Below are positions 47,151-59,100 of a DNA stretch of 64,000 nucleotides, piece by piece. How positions within the stretch are numbered: the first letter of the stretch is position 1; every line of letters begins with the position of its first letter. The DNA lies in the NCBI GenBank assembly GCA_951812925.1, contig OX638371.1, positions 113,483,124-113,547,123 of the forward strand, given 5' to 3'. The translations under genes were made by a program, and so were the position numbers. The notes beneath the pieces were generated by a model that was not told the origin of the DNA, did not search any database, and saw nothing but the letters and a program-made list of their open reading frames with translations. The DNA is from Calliopum simillimum. Taxonomy: Eukaryota; Arthropoda; Insecta; Diptera; Lauxaniidae.

Positions 47151-48794
47151 TCCTCTTAGAAAGATCTTTATATATTATAGATTAATTTATATAATTTCAT
47201 TATACAATCCCTTAATTAGTTTCTGTATCTGCAAAGAACACAAAAGACTTTACATGGCTAAAATCATATTTGGCCAATCTATACCCATAGTCGCAGAGAT
47301 AAACACAGACGAACCTTCTTACAGTTGTTTACTTTTCAATTCAGAATAAGGAGTAAAAAAGTAATAAAAATGCAATAAATATGAAGAATGAAGAAATTTT
47401 CCGTAAAATATTCTTGTGGAACATTTTTTTAAAAGGGGGTCAAAAAGACCCATACGACCAGGTTATGATGAGTTAAGATGTTTTAGGAAATTGTTCCTTG
47501 TATGATTTCATGATGACCTAGGAACAACAAGTTTTAACCCTACTTAAGATATATGTAAGGCATATTTGACTTATGACCAGCTATTGCTTATTACAATAGA
47601 CATCATTAAAATATCGAAAATTCGATTATACACTACAAAAATTTCACTGATTTCAATCTTGTGGCGCAAGTCTGGTCAGAATGTCCCGTCGAAGTCACAA
47701 CTTTAAAATTTTAAATTTTCTTCATCAAAATAGCTGGCTTTTATTTTAAAATGTTCAATTGAGGCGTTGTGTGCATTAACGCCCTAAGTCGACTTAGGGC
47801 GTTTTTGCGCCAATCGTTTTTTTTAAAAAGCTTGGGTCCTCAAATATATGTGTACTTAATTTCAACTTCCAATTACGATCACAGAATGTGGTAGAGCAAT
47901 ATATGGGCAAATCCCAAAAACTTTTAACATCCTGCGTCCGTATACTGAATAGCGATACTGAGCTGAATTTATACAATTTTAGATGACGGATATGAATCAT
48001 TTTCATTGTACAGGTGTATGCAAACAAGTTTATGAGACAAAAAATCTGAAGTAAAGCTTGTACGAATAGATATAACCATTTGAATGATCAGTTTATTCAA
48101 ATTTGCCGTGTCTGTTGCAATATTTTATGATTATATCTGTATGCTGTACTCACGCCGTGTACTTTAGAATGTTGGTTTTCAGTAAAAACTCTACTGAATC
48201 GATACCCCTTTTGAATAGGATAATGCAAATATATGTGCTTAGCTTCTATAAAAAACTACAGGGTGCTAAAAAGCGTCCGTCGATTTCAAAATTTTTCATA
48301 TGCGAGTCTTTAAAACAACTTTACAGCCACGCCGTCTAGAATTTCAGGATTTTCATGGTGGGGTTAGATTGCATATTCAAAACAGAAAAGATCTACGAAA
48401 ACCAAATTGGTGTGCCATGCACCGTTTTTGTTACACAGGGCTAAATGTTCGAGGCAAAAAAACGTAAATGTGATGAAATTATATAAATATTATAATTTCA
48501 TCATAATAATTATTCATCATAATTATTATAATTCATAATTCTTTAATTTGTCTTTAATTTGGTATAATTTTCAACAGTTCGCCAAAACGCTGTTTTTGAA
48601 TTTTTCCTTCACACAAAACCAAACGTTTTACTTTGATTCTTGAAATCTAAAGAAGACAAAATATATTTTCAATTTTTGCTGTGGTTTTTCTGTTTTTTTT
48701 TATGGTTTTTCTTAAAAAGTTAAAAACAATTTATTTATTATTATTTTTGGCTGTGTTTTAGACGACTCAGTGGTTTTTGTTATCGAAAACAATA
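47151..48794. other. intergenic with a 26-bp perfect palindrome
   Basis: No recognised coding motif. The palindrome centred on GTCGAC occupies 47,778-47,803. AT-rich repeats ATAATTATTCATCATAATTA at 48,500-48,540. Confidence 0.4.
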
Positions 48795-49688
48795 GAGTAA
48801 GTTCGGGTTATGTGGTTACCTTTTTTCTTTTTCGCCAATTTCTACCAAAGTAATGGTAGTAGGTTAGTTTGGGCAATTAATTAGTATAAGTTATTCTATT
48901 GTTTTTACTATTATATAATTTATAAGCTAAAATATTAACTTCTTCAAGCGTGAGGCCAGATAAATTGACAGTACCTAAAAATAGCTGAAAAAGAAAAGTG
49001 TTGGGTAATGTGGATCACCCTGTCCATTTCCTAAAGTAATACCGTTATTCGCAACTTTTGTTGACTAAAAGTTGAGTTGTATTATTTTAGATTATAATTG
49101 CTATACAATAGCTGTAAAGGTTTAGTAAAGAATATTTTTTAGTAAGATATACCAATTTCATACTAACAAATGAATAAGTCATAAGGAATACCGAATCATA
49201 CGTAAAATAGTGCACCATATTACTCAAACCCGGGTATCCCACACAAGTAATAAGCTTTTTAAGGTGTAATAGTAATCAGCGTTAAATAATATGGGGTAAG
49301 CCACATTATCCGAAAACATCACTTTTTTGAAATAATCATTAAATATATAAAAGCAATGTAAAATCAGACGTACTTATGCATTTTTTCGTTGAATAATAGC
49401 TCCACAAATGCATTGGAGTTATTTGAATTTTAGAAAACAGAGTTCTGAGGAAATTATTTAGCTATTCAGTATGTACTAAAGAAAGTTAATTTGACCTCAC
49501 AGCTTATATTAAGAAATTGCACACGTGTAAGGAGCATAACAGAAAAGCCGAAGAGCGTAAAAAATATGTTTTTCGAGCTTTAATATGCACAAATAACCAG
49601 AATTGTTATATATGGGAAATAAAAGGCTGCACCACATTACCCACATAATCCACATTACCCACATAGTCCACATTATCCTAACTTACTC
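48795..49688. mobile_element. 894-bp TA-flanked non-autonomous element
   Basis: Ends GAGTAAGTTCGGGTTATGTG and (inverted) GAGTAAGTTAGGATAATGTG are flanked by TA (48,793-48,794; 49,689-49,690). The subterminal phrase GGxTAATGTGG recurs at 49,006 and, inverted, at 49,300, and four times in 49,630-49,680. Style resembles pogo-type elements. It ends 171 bp upstream of the Dbp73D start codon. Confidence 0.7.
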
Positions 49689-49859
49689 TACCCTGGTTGG
49701 CGGCAACACTATTAATTTTTTTTTACTTCAAAGTGGAACGTTGGAACTGACTCGTTTCAAAAACAGCTGTTTCTGAAATGACAGAAAGCAACTTGAGGAA
49801 GAAGAATGACAGCAAGCAACGTGAAATAATCGACAATTTTTTAAATATCCAATTTTAAA

Positions 49860-52299
49860 ATGGAATTGTTTGCAGTTAATAGGTGACTTTCATTGTTAAT
49901 GTAATTATCTTGGAAATATATTAATTTATAACTTTCTTTGAAGATATACCATCGATCAAAAGCGAGAAAATCCAGCACCCAAAGAACTCGAAGATGAAAT
50001 TTTGCAAAAATTATTAAAAAAAGTAGAGAAGCGTAAGCGAAAATTGGAGGAAAACAAGCACGTTGGTGAGACTCAAACGGACAACAATGAAAAACTTAAC
50101 AAGACTGTTAAAAAGAACAGTGAGGAGGATACAGAAGTGCAGTCAGTTAACGATGCCAACGATGCCATCGAGTTGGAGCAAGATTTAATCAGTGCTCCAC
50201 AAAGTATAGCTGCTGCAACTAACGGTGATGATGGCTATGAAATCCTTGGGCAAGATGTAGACTTTGCTAAAAAAGAAAAAATAGACATGGTACTGCCATC
50301 GTGGTTGGCTCATCCCACAATAATTTCCACAACCATCGCCGCAACAGAGGAAGAAACTGCTGCAGAATTACCAACCTATTTAGCTGCTCATATTAAACAA
50401 TCGCTGAAAGAGCTAAATATAACACGACTATTTCCCGTACAAAAGTCTGTAGTTCCTTGGATACTGACTGCTCATTTTAAGCCTGAACCATTTCGGCCAC
50501 GTGACATTTGCGTTTCAGCTCCAACGGGTAGCGGCAAAACGTTAGCATTTGCTTTACCCATAGTTCAGTTATTGGCAACACGTGTAGAGCGAAAAATACG
50601 TGCACTAGTCGTGTTACCTGTTGCTGAACTGGCATTGCAGGTTTTTAAAGTTTTCAAAAAATTATGTGAACGCACCGATTTAACAGTCTGTCTGCTCTCA
50701 AAGCAATTTGCTTTTCCATTAGAGCAAGAAAAACTTGTAGAGTGCTACAAGGACCGCTATCATTCAAAGGTGGACATTGTGGTGACGACGCCAGGTAAAA
50801 ATTTTAGGTTTTTTTTTTTTTGACACGCTTAGGTAGTTGAATTAAAATGGCCATTCCAAGACTAGACCCCATGCTCAAATTTTTTTATAAACATTTGCAG
50901 GTCGTTTGGTTGATCATCTTCATGCCACAAAAGGGTTCTGCCTTAAATCACTAAAGTTTCTTGTTATTGATGAGGCCGATCGTATTATGGATGCAGTCTT
51001 TCAAAATTGGCTTTATCATTTGGACTCTCACGTTAAAACCACATCCGACATGCTGCTGTCTGGTCGCTCAGCTCCGCTCTGTCTCAATGAATTGCAGCAA
51101 TCTACTGCAACTGCACCGCACAAATTGCTCTTTTCGGCAACACTATCACAAGATCCAGAGAAATTACAAAATTTGCGTCTATTTCAACCGAAACTATTTA
51201 CCTCAGTTCTGTCTAATTTGACTGAGCTGCGTGAAAAATATGCAGCTGGGGATAAATTGGAACTGATGACTGAAACACGTGGTGAATTTATTGGAAAATA
51301 TACAACACCAGCAGAGCTGACCGAAAAATACTGCATTACGGAAAGTCGTTTAAAACCACTGACATTGTATTCTTTGATAAATGAAAATACCTGGACGAAA
51401 TTTTTGTGTTTCACTAACAGCGTTGATTCATCTGGAAGGTATTAAGATTGGTTTTTATGAAGAAAAAAAAATCAACAAAAAACTGATTCTTTCTCTTTAA
51501 GGTTGGCATTCGTTCTACATGAGCTCTTTAAAGGAACTTTAGTTATTAGCGAATTATCTGCCTCGATTAATGCAAAGGAACGCGCTTACGTTTTAAGTCA
51601 ATTTGCTCGTGGAAAAGTTAACGGGTATGTTATATTGAGATTAATTTGTTCACACTGAGTCTTATCAATCTTGTCTATTTTTTTAGTTTGGTTTGCTCGG
51701 ATGCTTTGGCACGTGGTATAGATATACCCGATGTTGATATTGTCATTTCTTATGATCCACCACGACATATAAAAACTTATATACATCGTATTGGACGTAC
51801 AGCGCGCGCTGGGCGGCAAGGTACTGCAATAACGCTTCTTACGCAAAAGGAATTAAACACATTCAACGTAAGTCTTATTGGTTATCATTATTCAGATGTC
51901 TCAAACTATATATTTTTTGTATTTACTTTCACTCATTTGAAACAGAATACACTTGCAGAAGTAGGAAAAGTAATAACACAGGAAATAACTCTATCTACGG
52001 CCACTGAAGAGGATAATGCTAAACGCTATGCGACGGCTTTGCAATCACTCCGTATCAAACTTGAAAAGGATAAACGCACAAAGATGGTGAAAAAGGAACG
52101 TTCCTCTCAGCAAGCATTAGTGCACAAAGATCCTGCAAAGATGACATTAATGGAAAAATTGCAAGTTCAGGCTGACGAATTTACACAGGTTGACCATAGC
52201 AACGACCAACCGCTGAGCTCGAAAAAGAAGCCAAGTAAGACGTTTAGACCGAAGAAATTTAACATCAGTGCTGGCAAAATGAAAAAGATAACGAAATGA
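49860..52299 (+). CDS. Dbp73D: DEAD-box RNA helicase Dbp73D (DDX51 family)
   Basis: Six exons: 49,860-49,882; 49,944-50,794; 50,901-51,438; 51,502-51,624; 51,687-51,867; 51,946-52,299, all with GT/AG junctions, giving 689 residues, the length expected of the fly protein. The 23-nt first exon codes MELFAVNR and joins in frame. Motifs: Walker A APTGSGKT (200-207), DEAD in [10 protein letters not shown] (315-318), SAT in LFSATLS (370-372), [14 protein letters not shown], and motif [12 protein letters not shown] from 545. A charged N-terminal region ([12 protein letters not shown]) and a Lys-rich C-terminus ([13 protein letters not shown]) suit a nucleolar protein. DDX51/Dbp6-type helicases act in 60S ribosomal subunit assembly and 3' processing of large-subunit rRNA. 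Intron sizes are 61-106 bp. A possible polyadenylation signal follows the stop. Confidence 0.95.
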
Positions 52300-52395
52300 A
52301 CACAAATTACATTCAACTCAACCAATGCTTAGCTTTAGTGTTATTTTAATAAGATTGCCTTTATAAAATTGTTGACATGCGATGTAAATTAAACT

Positions 52396-52401
52396 AATAA
52401 A
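52396..52401 (+). terminator. polyadenylation signal AATAAA of Dbp73D
   Basis: AATAAA 97 bp after the Dbp73D stop codon, on the coding strand. Confidence 0.5.
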
Positions 52402-52448
52402 ATACATTTTTTATACAAAATATGAATTTCGAGTTAAAACTAAGGCTG

Positions 52449-52618
52449 GTGCGGTTATCTATTTGCGACAAAATGATGGCCTTGATCTTTTCTTATTATT
52501 GAAACTACTGCATCGTTTTCAGAATTCATGCGTCTTCCAGTCATACGAAATCGAATGGCAATATCTTTGTTTAAATTGGGCTAATAGAAACGATAGATTT
52601 TGTCGCAAGTAGATAAGA
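52449..52618. repeat. degenerate MITE-like inverted repeat
   Basis: GTGCGGTTATCTATTTGCGA and ATTTTGTCGCAAGTAGATAA form inverted ends of a ~170-bp segment just downstream of Dbp73D. The layout resembles the Harbinger-like MITE at 26,626 (GCGG...CGATTTGCG ends) in worn form. Confidence 0.5.
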
Positions 52619-52968
52619 CAATTTCTTCATTTTATTCCAAGTGCAAAAAAAACTAAAAACTTGTAAAACTTTGCCACATGAAATTCTGTAAGAAATTTTA
52701 AGTTTTTAATTGGTTTGTTTTTTCTATGTATATTGTTAGTTGTATTCAAATGGAGTTCTCCAATGTCAAAATCGGGCACTAGGGCTAAATGGGAAGGCAT
52801 TAAGTTCCTCCACTTTTGCATTTTCCACCATGAGGTATGCAAACGGCGCGTTGCCACATTGTTTTCAAGTGTTTGTTCCCCAGTAGGCCTATTTCAATGT
52901 TTCTGAAATTTTTATTCTTACCACAGTATGGAGTAATCATGTTACTAGTAAATCCTCAAAATATACAT

Positions 52969-54572
52969 ATCGAGCCCTAACCGCAACAGTAGCGTATGCG
53001 ACATTTTTTCGAAATTTTTTTTTTGATGCAAATATGTTATAAAATGGCATTCACATCCATATGCCAAATATTAAAACTGAATTTTGTGTATTAACAAAGA
53101 TATCGCACTTTCAATTATGTCGTAAGAGCCACATGTTTTTTTGTTGACCGCAAAAAGAACGTAAGCACCTCAAAAACCAGAGAAAGAGGCGTGAAGGTAT
53201 GGAAAAAGTGTATATATTCTTCGTCAGAATCACCTCTTTAGTCGGTATTTCCATGTCAGTCTGTTTGGATGGATGTTTGTGTGTATGTGGAAATATTTTT
53301 CACGGGAAAACTAAGATAATTCGACGAAATATTGTACAGAGGGTTCGTTGTAAAAGTTAGCTCGAAGAATTCAAATGAGGCGTAAGGCCCCAGTTATTAA
53401 CTATAAAAATAAGTTTGAATTATATCGATATCTTTTTTTGTCTTCGAAGTAAGCTGAAATATCGAAAAAACGTGAATTTTTCCTTTTTTCACCTCTTCAG
53501 TTTGGAATAATTCGAAGAAGAAAATATATATCGATATAATTTAAGCTGGGTTTTGAAGTAAAATAATAGGTCCTTAAGCTGTTTTTTAAGGTTTTATGGC
53601 TAAGGATATCCTTTTATTTTAACTTTTTACAAAATTTATGGAAAATAAGTCTTTATGCTAGGATTTCTCTAAAACTATATCAGAGATATCAATTCTAAAA
53701 CCAGATTCGGATTCAACATTAAAATTTACATCGAAAATGATTTTTCTTGTTTTGGTCCGTTGCTAATTTTCTAAAAAAACGCAAAACTTCATTTTTTTTT
53801 TTTTAACAAATAAATTTCCAAAAAAATTGTTAAAAATAGAATATCTCGTTAACACGATCAGTTTAAATTTTCAAAAATAATATTTTAGAATCAACAAATA
53901 AACAGGAAACTAACTGCATACCAAGTTTTTAGATAGTTTTTGTAAACCTTTTTTGTTTAATGAAGAAACAATGTGAAGACCATTTGGTAACCGAAATTCG
54001 ACCCGGAAAATCGATAAGCTCGTTGACCGATTTAAAAAAAAAAATTTTTTCTGTGTATTTGGACTCCTGTGAACAACTTTGCATAAAAAAAACCTGTAGT
54101 GGGACGACATCAGAGTAAAACCAAGTTCAAACGATGTGTGTGTGATATTTTGTAAGTTTTTAATACTTAATAGTACTGTAAATTAACAATATTACAGCCA
54201 ATCTGACTGTTTTTGTGGGTTGGTACAATTTCAACCGTTCAAGTTGTTACAAGTTTCTTTCTGTGTATTAAAAAAATGAAATAAATGTATTTTTCAAAGA
54301 CAAAACAATGTAATTTCAAAAAACGTATGCACCACTTTTTAATTTCAATCTTCGCCAAGAGTGACTGCGAAAATATCGTATGCGCCATAAATGAGTGAAA
54401 TATGCACAAAATCAATTTAAAAATGCGTCTATTATTTATATGAGGTCTATTATAGACTACATAAAAAGTTTTAAAAAAATCCGCCATGCATGTCCGAAAA
54501 AAAATGAAAAAAACTCTCTCCTGTAAAATTTGCTTTTTGTCGCATACGCTACTGTTGCGGTTAGGGCTCGAT
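52969..54572. mobile_element. 1.6-kb element with 35-bp perfect TIRs and 8-bp TSD
   Basis: ATCGAGCCCTAACCGCAACA starts a 35-bp inverted repeat identical at both ends, flanked by ATATACAT (52,961-52,968 and 54,573-54,580). Perfect ends imply recent activity. An 8-bp duplication limits candidates to hAT, P and a few others; the end sequence does not show the hAT CAG start. Internal text at 53,190-53,400 belongs to the dispersed repeat of 29,484, and 53,500-53,720 resembles 62,990-63,200 of the other 8-bp-TSD foldback. No transposase was recognised. Confidence 0.75.
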
Positions 54573-54639
54573 ATATACATGAGATTTAAATGATGATGTC
54601 GAATTTTCATCAATACTGCTTGCAAAGTATTTTAAACTC

Positions 54640-54905
54640 CTTTTTCCCATACGCAGAAATCCAAGGGATTAAGATCCAGAGATGATGCAGGCCAGTCTTC
54701 AGCAGAGATAAAATTTTCTCGAAACCAGTTGAGTGGGTTTTGCTTAAGGGATGGTGCAGTCTTGTTGAAAACAAAAATACTCGTCTCCGTATACTATCCT
54801 GGCGTGCGGAAGAAGATAGTCTTGTAAAACGTGATCGAGTTATTAGTTGGTATCGATTTTTGCATCTTGATCGATTAACACAACGATGACACTTTAATAT
54901 TTGAA
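54640..54905 (-). pseudogene. mariner-like transposase C-terminal fragment
   Basis: The minus strand reads YQLITRSRFT-type text, then FVFNKTAPSLKQNPLNWFRE, NFISAEDWPASSLDLNPLDF and CVWEKGV. The box WPASSPDLNPLDxxxW around the last catalytic Asp is characteristic of a mariner/Tc1-type transposase of insects; the preceding QDSAPAHxAxxTQ box is decayed to NKTAPSLKQN. No start, no TIRs seen. It lies just outside the right end of the 52,969 element. Confidence 0.7.
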
Positions 54906-55990
54906 CGACCTCCTTGTAATATACAAAATTATGTAAAAGTTAAATCTAAAAAAGTAATTCTCTTTACAAAATATGATTATTTATTTTGAAATCATAACAA
55001 TTCCTTTTTTTTATAAATTTAATGATACAATATATATTTTAATAAAATAGAAATATAAATGATATTATTGTGAAGTTACGTGTACTACAATGTTTAAAAT
55101 TACATTTCAATTACTAAACTGAAGTTGTTTTCGTTTCGTTTGTTTTGCCTTTTAAGATTTCAACACAAATTTTATAATTTAACAATTAAATAACTCGAAT
55201 ATGTTGAACGTTTTCATGTCGTGATGCAAAAAAATAAAAAAAACATGAAATTTACATACTTGCAATAAAAAAAATTTTGAAAGATTTCGAAGAATGAAAA
55301 ATCCCAATAAAAAAAAAATAATTAATCAAATAAATACAGATTGCGAAGTACTGGCAAAAACTTAAATTGTTTTAAGACTTGCTTGACACTGCAAAGTTTT
55401 AACATCTAATAAAAACGAATTTAATTTGCAGATGCTAGAGAATTTCAATTGACATTAAAAACCAGTTGTTAGAGAGCAATCGTCGGAGGTTAACTCTCGC
55501 TTTTGCCAACGCTTTGAGATAACTAAGTGATGGTTTGGTTTCAATTAAAAAAAAAAAAAAAAACAATTTACAACTTGACACGATATCACAGCCATTGAAG
55601 AGATGCACATGCAACATTTTCTTTGAAGTTATCTAAATAATGCAAATGAAATAAGGGGCTTACGATTCTCCTTGTATACACATATGCTATTATATGTAAA
55701 TTTATTTAGAGCACATATTCGAAAATGTAATTTAATTACTTGAAAATCAATGTGTGTCTTGTTGAAATTGATAGCCTAACTGACAAAATAGAAATTATCT
55801 ACTCTTGATTGCTCAATTCGTTAAATGAGGTTATGGAAGAATTGTAATTTCGAGGCGCAGATAAAATTCCGCAAATATCATTTTTGTAGCATTTAGTGAG
55901 GCTGACCACTTGCCACAATTTCATCATGCTACAATTACAGTGTTGTTGCTTATACAATATCATTTAAAATTGTTTTGTTTTGTTGACATT
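54906..55990. other. AT-rich gap between convergent genes
   Basis: No coding signal; several poly-A runs. TTTATT at 55,991-55,996 can serve as AATAAA for the minus-strand importin gene. Confidence 0.45.
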
Positions 55991-55996
55991 TTTATT
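55991..55996 (-). terminator. possible polyadenylation signal AATAAA of the importin gene
   Basis: AATAAA on the minus strand about 125 bp after the stop codon at 56,121-56,123. Confidence 0.4.
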
Positions 55997-56120
55997 TGTT
56001 ATTTAAAAATGCACGCAGTCTTTAAAAAGGAAAAATAAGAAGTTTCAAAAAAAAAAACTTAATTTCAGTGTAAAAAGTCAGATGCCATATACTAGTGCTA
56101 ACATGAATATAATATGCTCT

Positions 56121-59100
56121 TTACAGCGTTTGCAAGAAGGCGACTATTTCTGGATTTGAAGTAGCCACAGAATTGAATTTATCGGGATAATTTTCACGTA
56201 TTTCCTTAAGTAGACCAAGTGCATTGTCGCAGGTGTCCTGATCAACAAATTCCTTTTTGTAGAGCACATGAATGGCGATTGCAAGTATTTGTTCTAAGGA
56301 GCCAAAAATTGCATCACGTGCTTGAATATATAAAAGTTTAAAACATTTGAATATGGAGGAATTCTCATCAAAGTCCTCTCGTAATGGAAGATGTTGCAAA
56401 AATACTGGAAGCACCTGTGCCAAAGGCACCAATGTACAATTTGTAATGATGAGTCGTGCAATGGCTCCGCAAATGTTGTCCAAGGCGCTAGGTTTTGCCT
56501 CCTTTGCAACGGCTTGAGACAACGCATTTAGAATGTGTGGATAAGCCCTTTAAATAAATCAGAAATATTTATATTCATTTAATCGAACACACTAACAAAT
56601 AACAATAAACTTACTCAAATGATTTCTCTTCGGCATACAGGACAAGTTCGCCTAGACCGAAAACTGCATTTTGACGGGCTTGATCAAATTCATCCGATAA
56701 ACCAGCAATCATAATGGGGCAGAAGGTGTCAAAATAGGTGCCCGAATATTTTTGTAAAGGTGCAAAACATTCAGCAAGTGCACCATAGGCAAATGCGCGT
56801 TGCGACTCGAGTTCATCGTTCTTCTTAGCTTTTTGCTATGGGAAAAAATACAATTGTAAAAATATAGATGTGAAACTATCGACTTATTATAACCCGGGTG
56901 GCGTTTTTGAGCAACATCATCCATTATGATGTTGTCATCGCTGAATAATCATGACAATATATAGCACGCTATACATAAAATTTTCCGAAATGATATTTTC
57001 AACTATGAATCATAGTGAGAATGTAGAAAGTAAGCACAATCTGTCGGACAATGTCATTCAAATGACTGAACTTTTGAAATGTTCCGAATTGTCACAAATA
57101 AACTCATACGTAAAACATACTTATATTGTCTGCTGAGAGTCGCTAGCACATTGACGACTCAATGACGGTATCAGCATAAGTCATCAGTGATTTTTGGGAC
57201 ATTTGTTCCAAAACTTCATGCATGAACCAATGTTTCCGTTTGTCACCCATGATTTAACATTCTCACTATTTGTCTATGGTGAATCATAGTGACATTCGCC
57301 ACCGGGAAATAAAAATTAATTGCGTGTTGAATATTTTAAGACTTACCAATTTTTGTAAAATTATCGGATAAATACGTCCAAAGTACATAGCAAATTGTTC
57401 TGGTGTAATTGCATGTCCAAACAATGGCAGTATGTTACCAGCACCTTCTACAATTGCTTCATCGTATTCGCTCTCTTCAGTTTCTTCATCTCCACCGCCG
57501 GATGGTTCATCAAATTGGCATGCAACTTTACCTTGAAGAACATCATTGATGCATGCGAAAATTGTATCACGCATCTCATCTGTGGGCATAGCAACCTGTT
57601 TCAATTCCTTCAACAAGTCGGAGAAACTCTCTAAAGCTGACAACACTACCGAAACTTCTTCGTCATCACGAATAATTTGACCTAATTTCGGAATAAGAAT
57701 GACAATTGCATTGGAAACACCCTGAATATCGTTATGCTTAAATAATGCAACAATAAATGTTGTGAGTGCATCAATCGACACTTTACGAATATCTTCTTGA
57801 GGGTGATCAATCATTTTATAAACATTCTGATAAGATTGCTCCAAATAAGGAATGAAAGCAGGTCCAGTGTGTTCAGCAAATTCTTTTAATGCCAAAATAG
57901 CTTCCTCCTTTTCATCCAAATAAGAATTTTCCACGCTATAACCAGCAATGTTGTCCAAGTCATCATCTTCCCCTTCCGAATGCTCAATATCAATTTCACG
58001 ATCTTCATTCTCATCGTTTTCAGGTTCCGGAACATTGATGACATCGTCCTTGAATTCTGGTATTACTTCTTCGGTAGAAAGTATAGAATCAAATAGTCGG
58101 TCCATTATTTTTGGATATACAGTTGCCATTTCTTCGTTCACAACCTCAGCGAGAGATGCAATTAAATTGTACAATGCACGACGAACATCTGGATCATCGG
58201 CCTCTTCAAGCAGCGACAATGCAAACGTCATGGTGTCAGTGGCGAGCGGCATAAAGTTCTGCTTGCCAATTGTACGTGCAATAGCAGCCAAAGTGTCAAT
58301 GGCTTGTGGACGTAATGATATGATATCTTCGTTTTCGGTCTTTACCAAATATGTTTGCAACATAGCAATCAACTGCGGAAAGAATGGCATCATATTTTCC
58401 TTGGCAGCATTAGCAGCAGCTGAGATGGCACTAAGTGAAAGTTCACGTAAGCGCACAGAATTGTTTGGATCCAGAGCTTGGAAGAGCCTATGGAAGATGT
58501 GAAAATTATTGAATAAGTTAGTGTTCAAGTGCATTTTCATATTTTATCATCCTTATTGCTTACCTTTCCATTAACAAGGGCAAATGCGGTATTAATGCAT
58601 CTTCCAAATTCTCACAGAAAGTTTCCAATGCATAGAACATGCGATCAATGTGCTTTGGTTCAGTTCCGCCGCTCTAGAGAAATGGAAGAAAAAGAAAGAA
58701 AAATTACAAGTTAATTCTAAACAGGACTGTTCACTAGGTTTCTAAGTTGGGGTAATTTATTGTTATATTGTATTAACCCAATTGGAAAGAAGCGACTTTC
58801 GCTTGATTTGCAGATCGCTGAGATAAAAAATTGAGTCACCCTTATTTGGCGATATCTCCGCTACTAATCCATTAGGCGAATAATACTTTGTAAGCGCAAA
58901 AATAAGAAAAATCATTTTTTTTTTTAATTTTTAACAAAGAAGACAGAAAGCGTTAAAGCTTTTAAGCAGATAGCAAAATAATAACATAAAAATATAGATA
59001 TGAGTTTGATACTTACTCTTAGTTCATTGCAAAGCTGATGCAAAAATTCAAAAAGAATTGGCAAAATTTGTGGTGCAAACTTTGTTATATCGGGTTGCAG

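Noticed and set aside
47794..48027. Minus-strand frame of 77 codons as a retrotransposon ORF
   Set aside because: No RT or transposase motif could be recognised.
57948..58502. 184-codon open frame on the plus strand
   Set aside because: It is the Ser-rich antisense shadow of the importin exon 57,347-58,487; no motif of its own.
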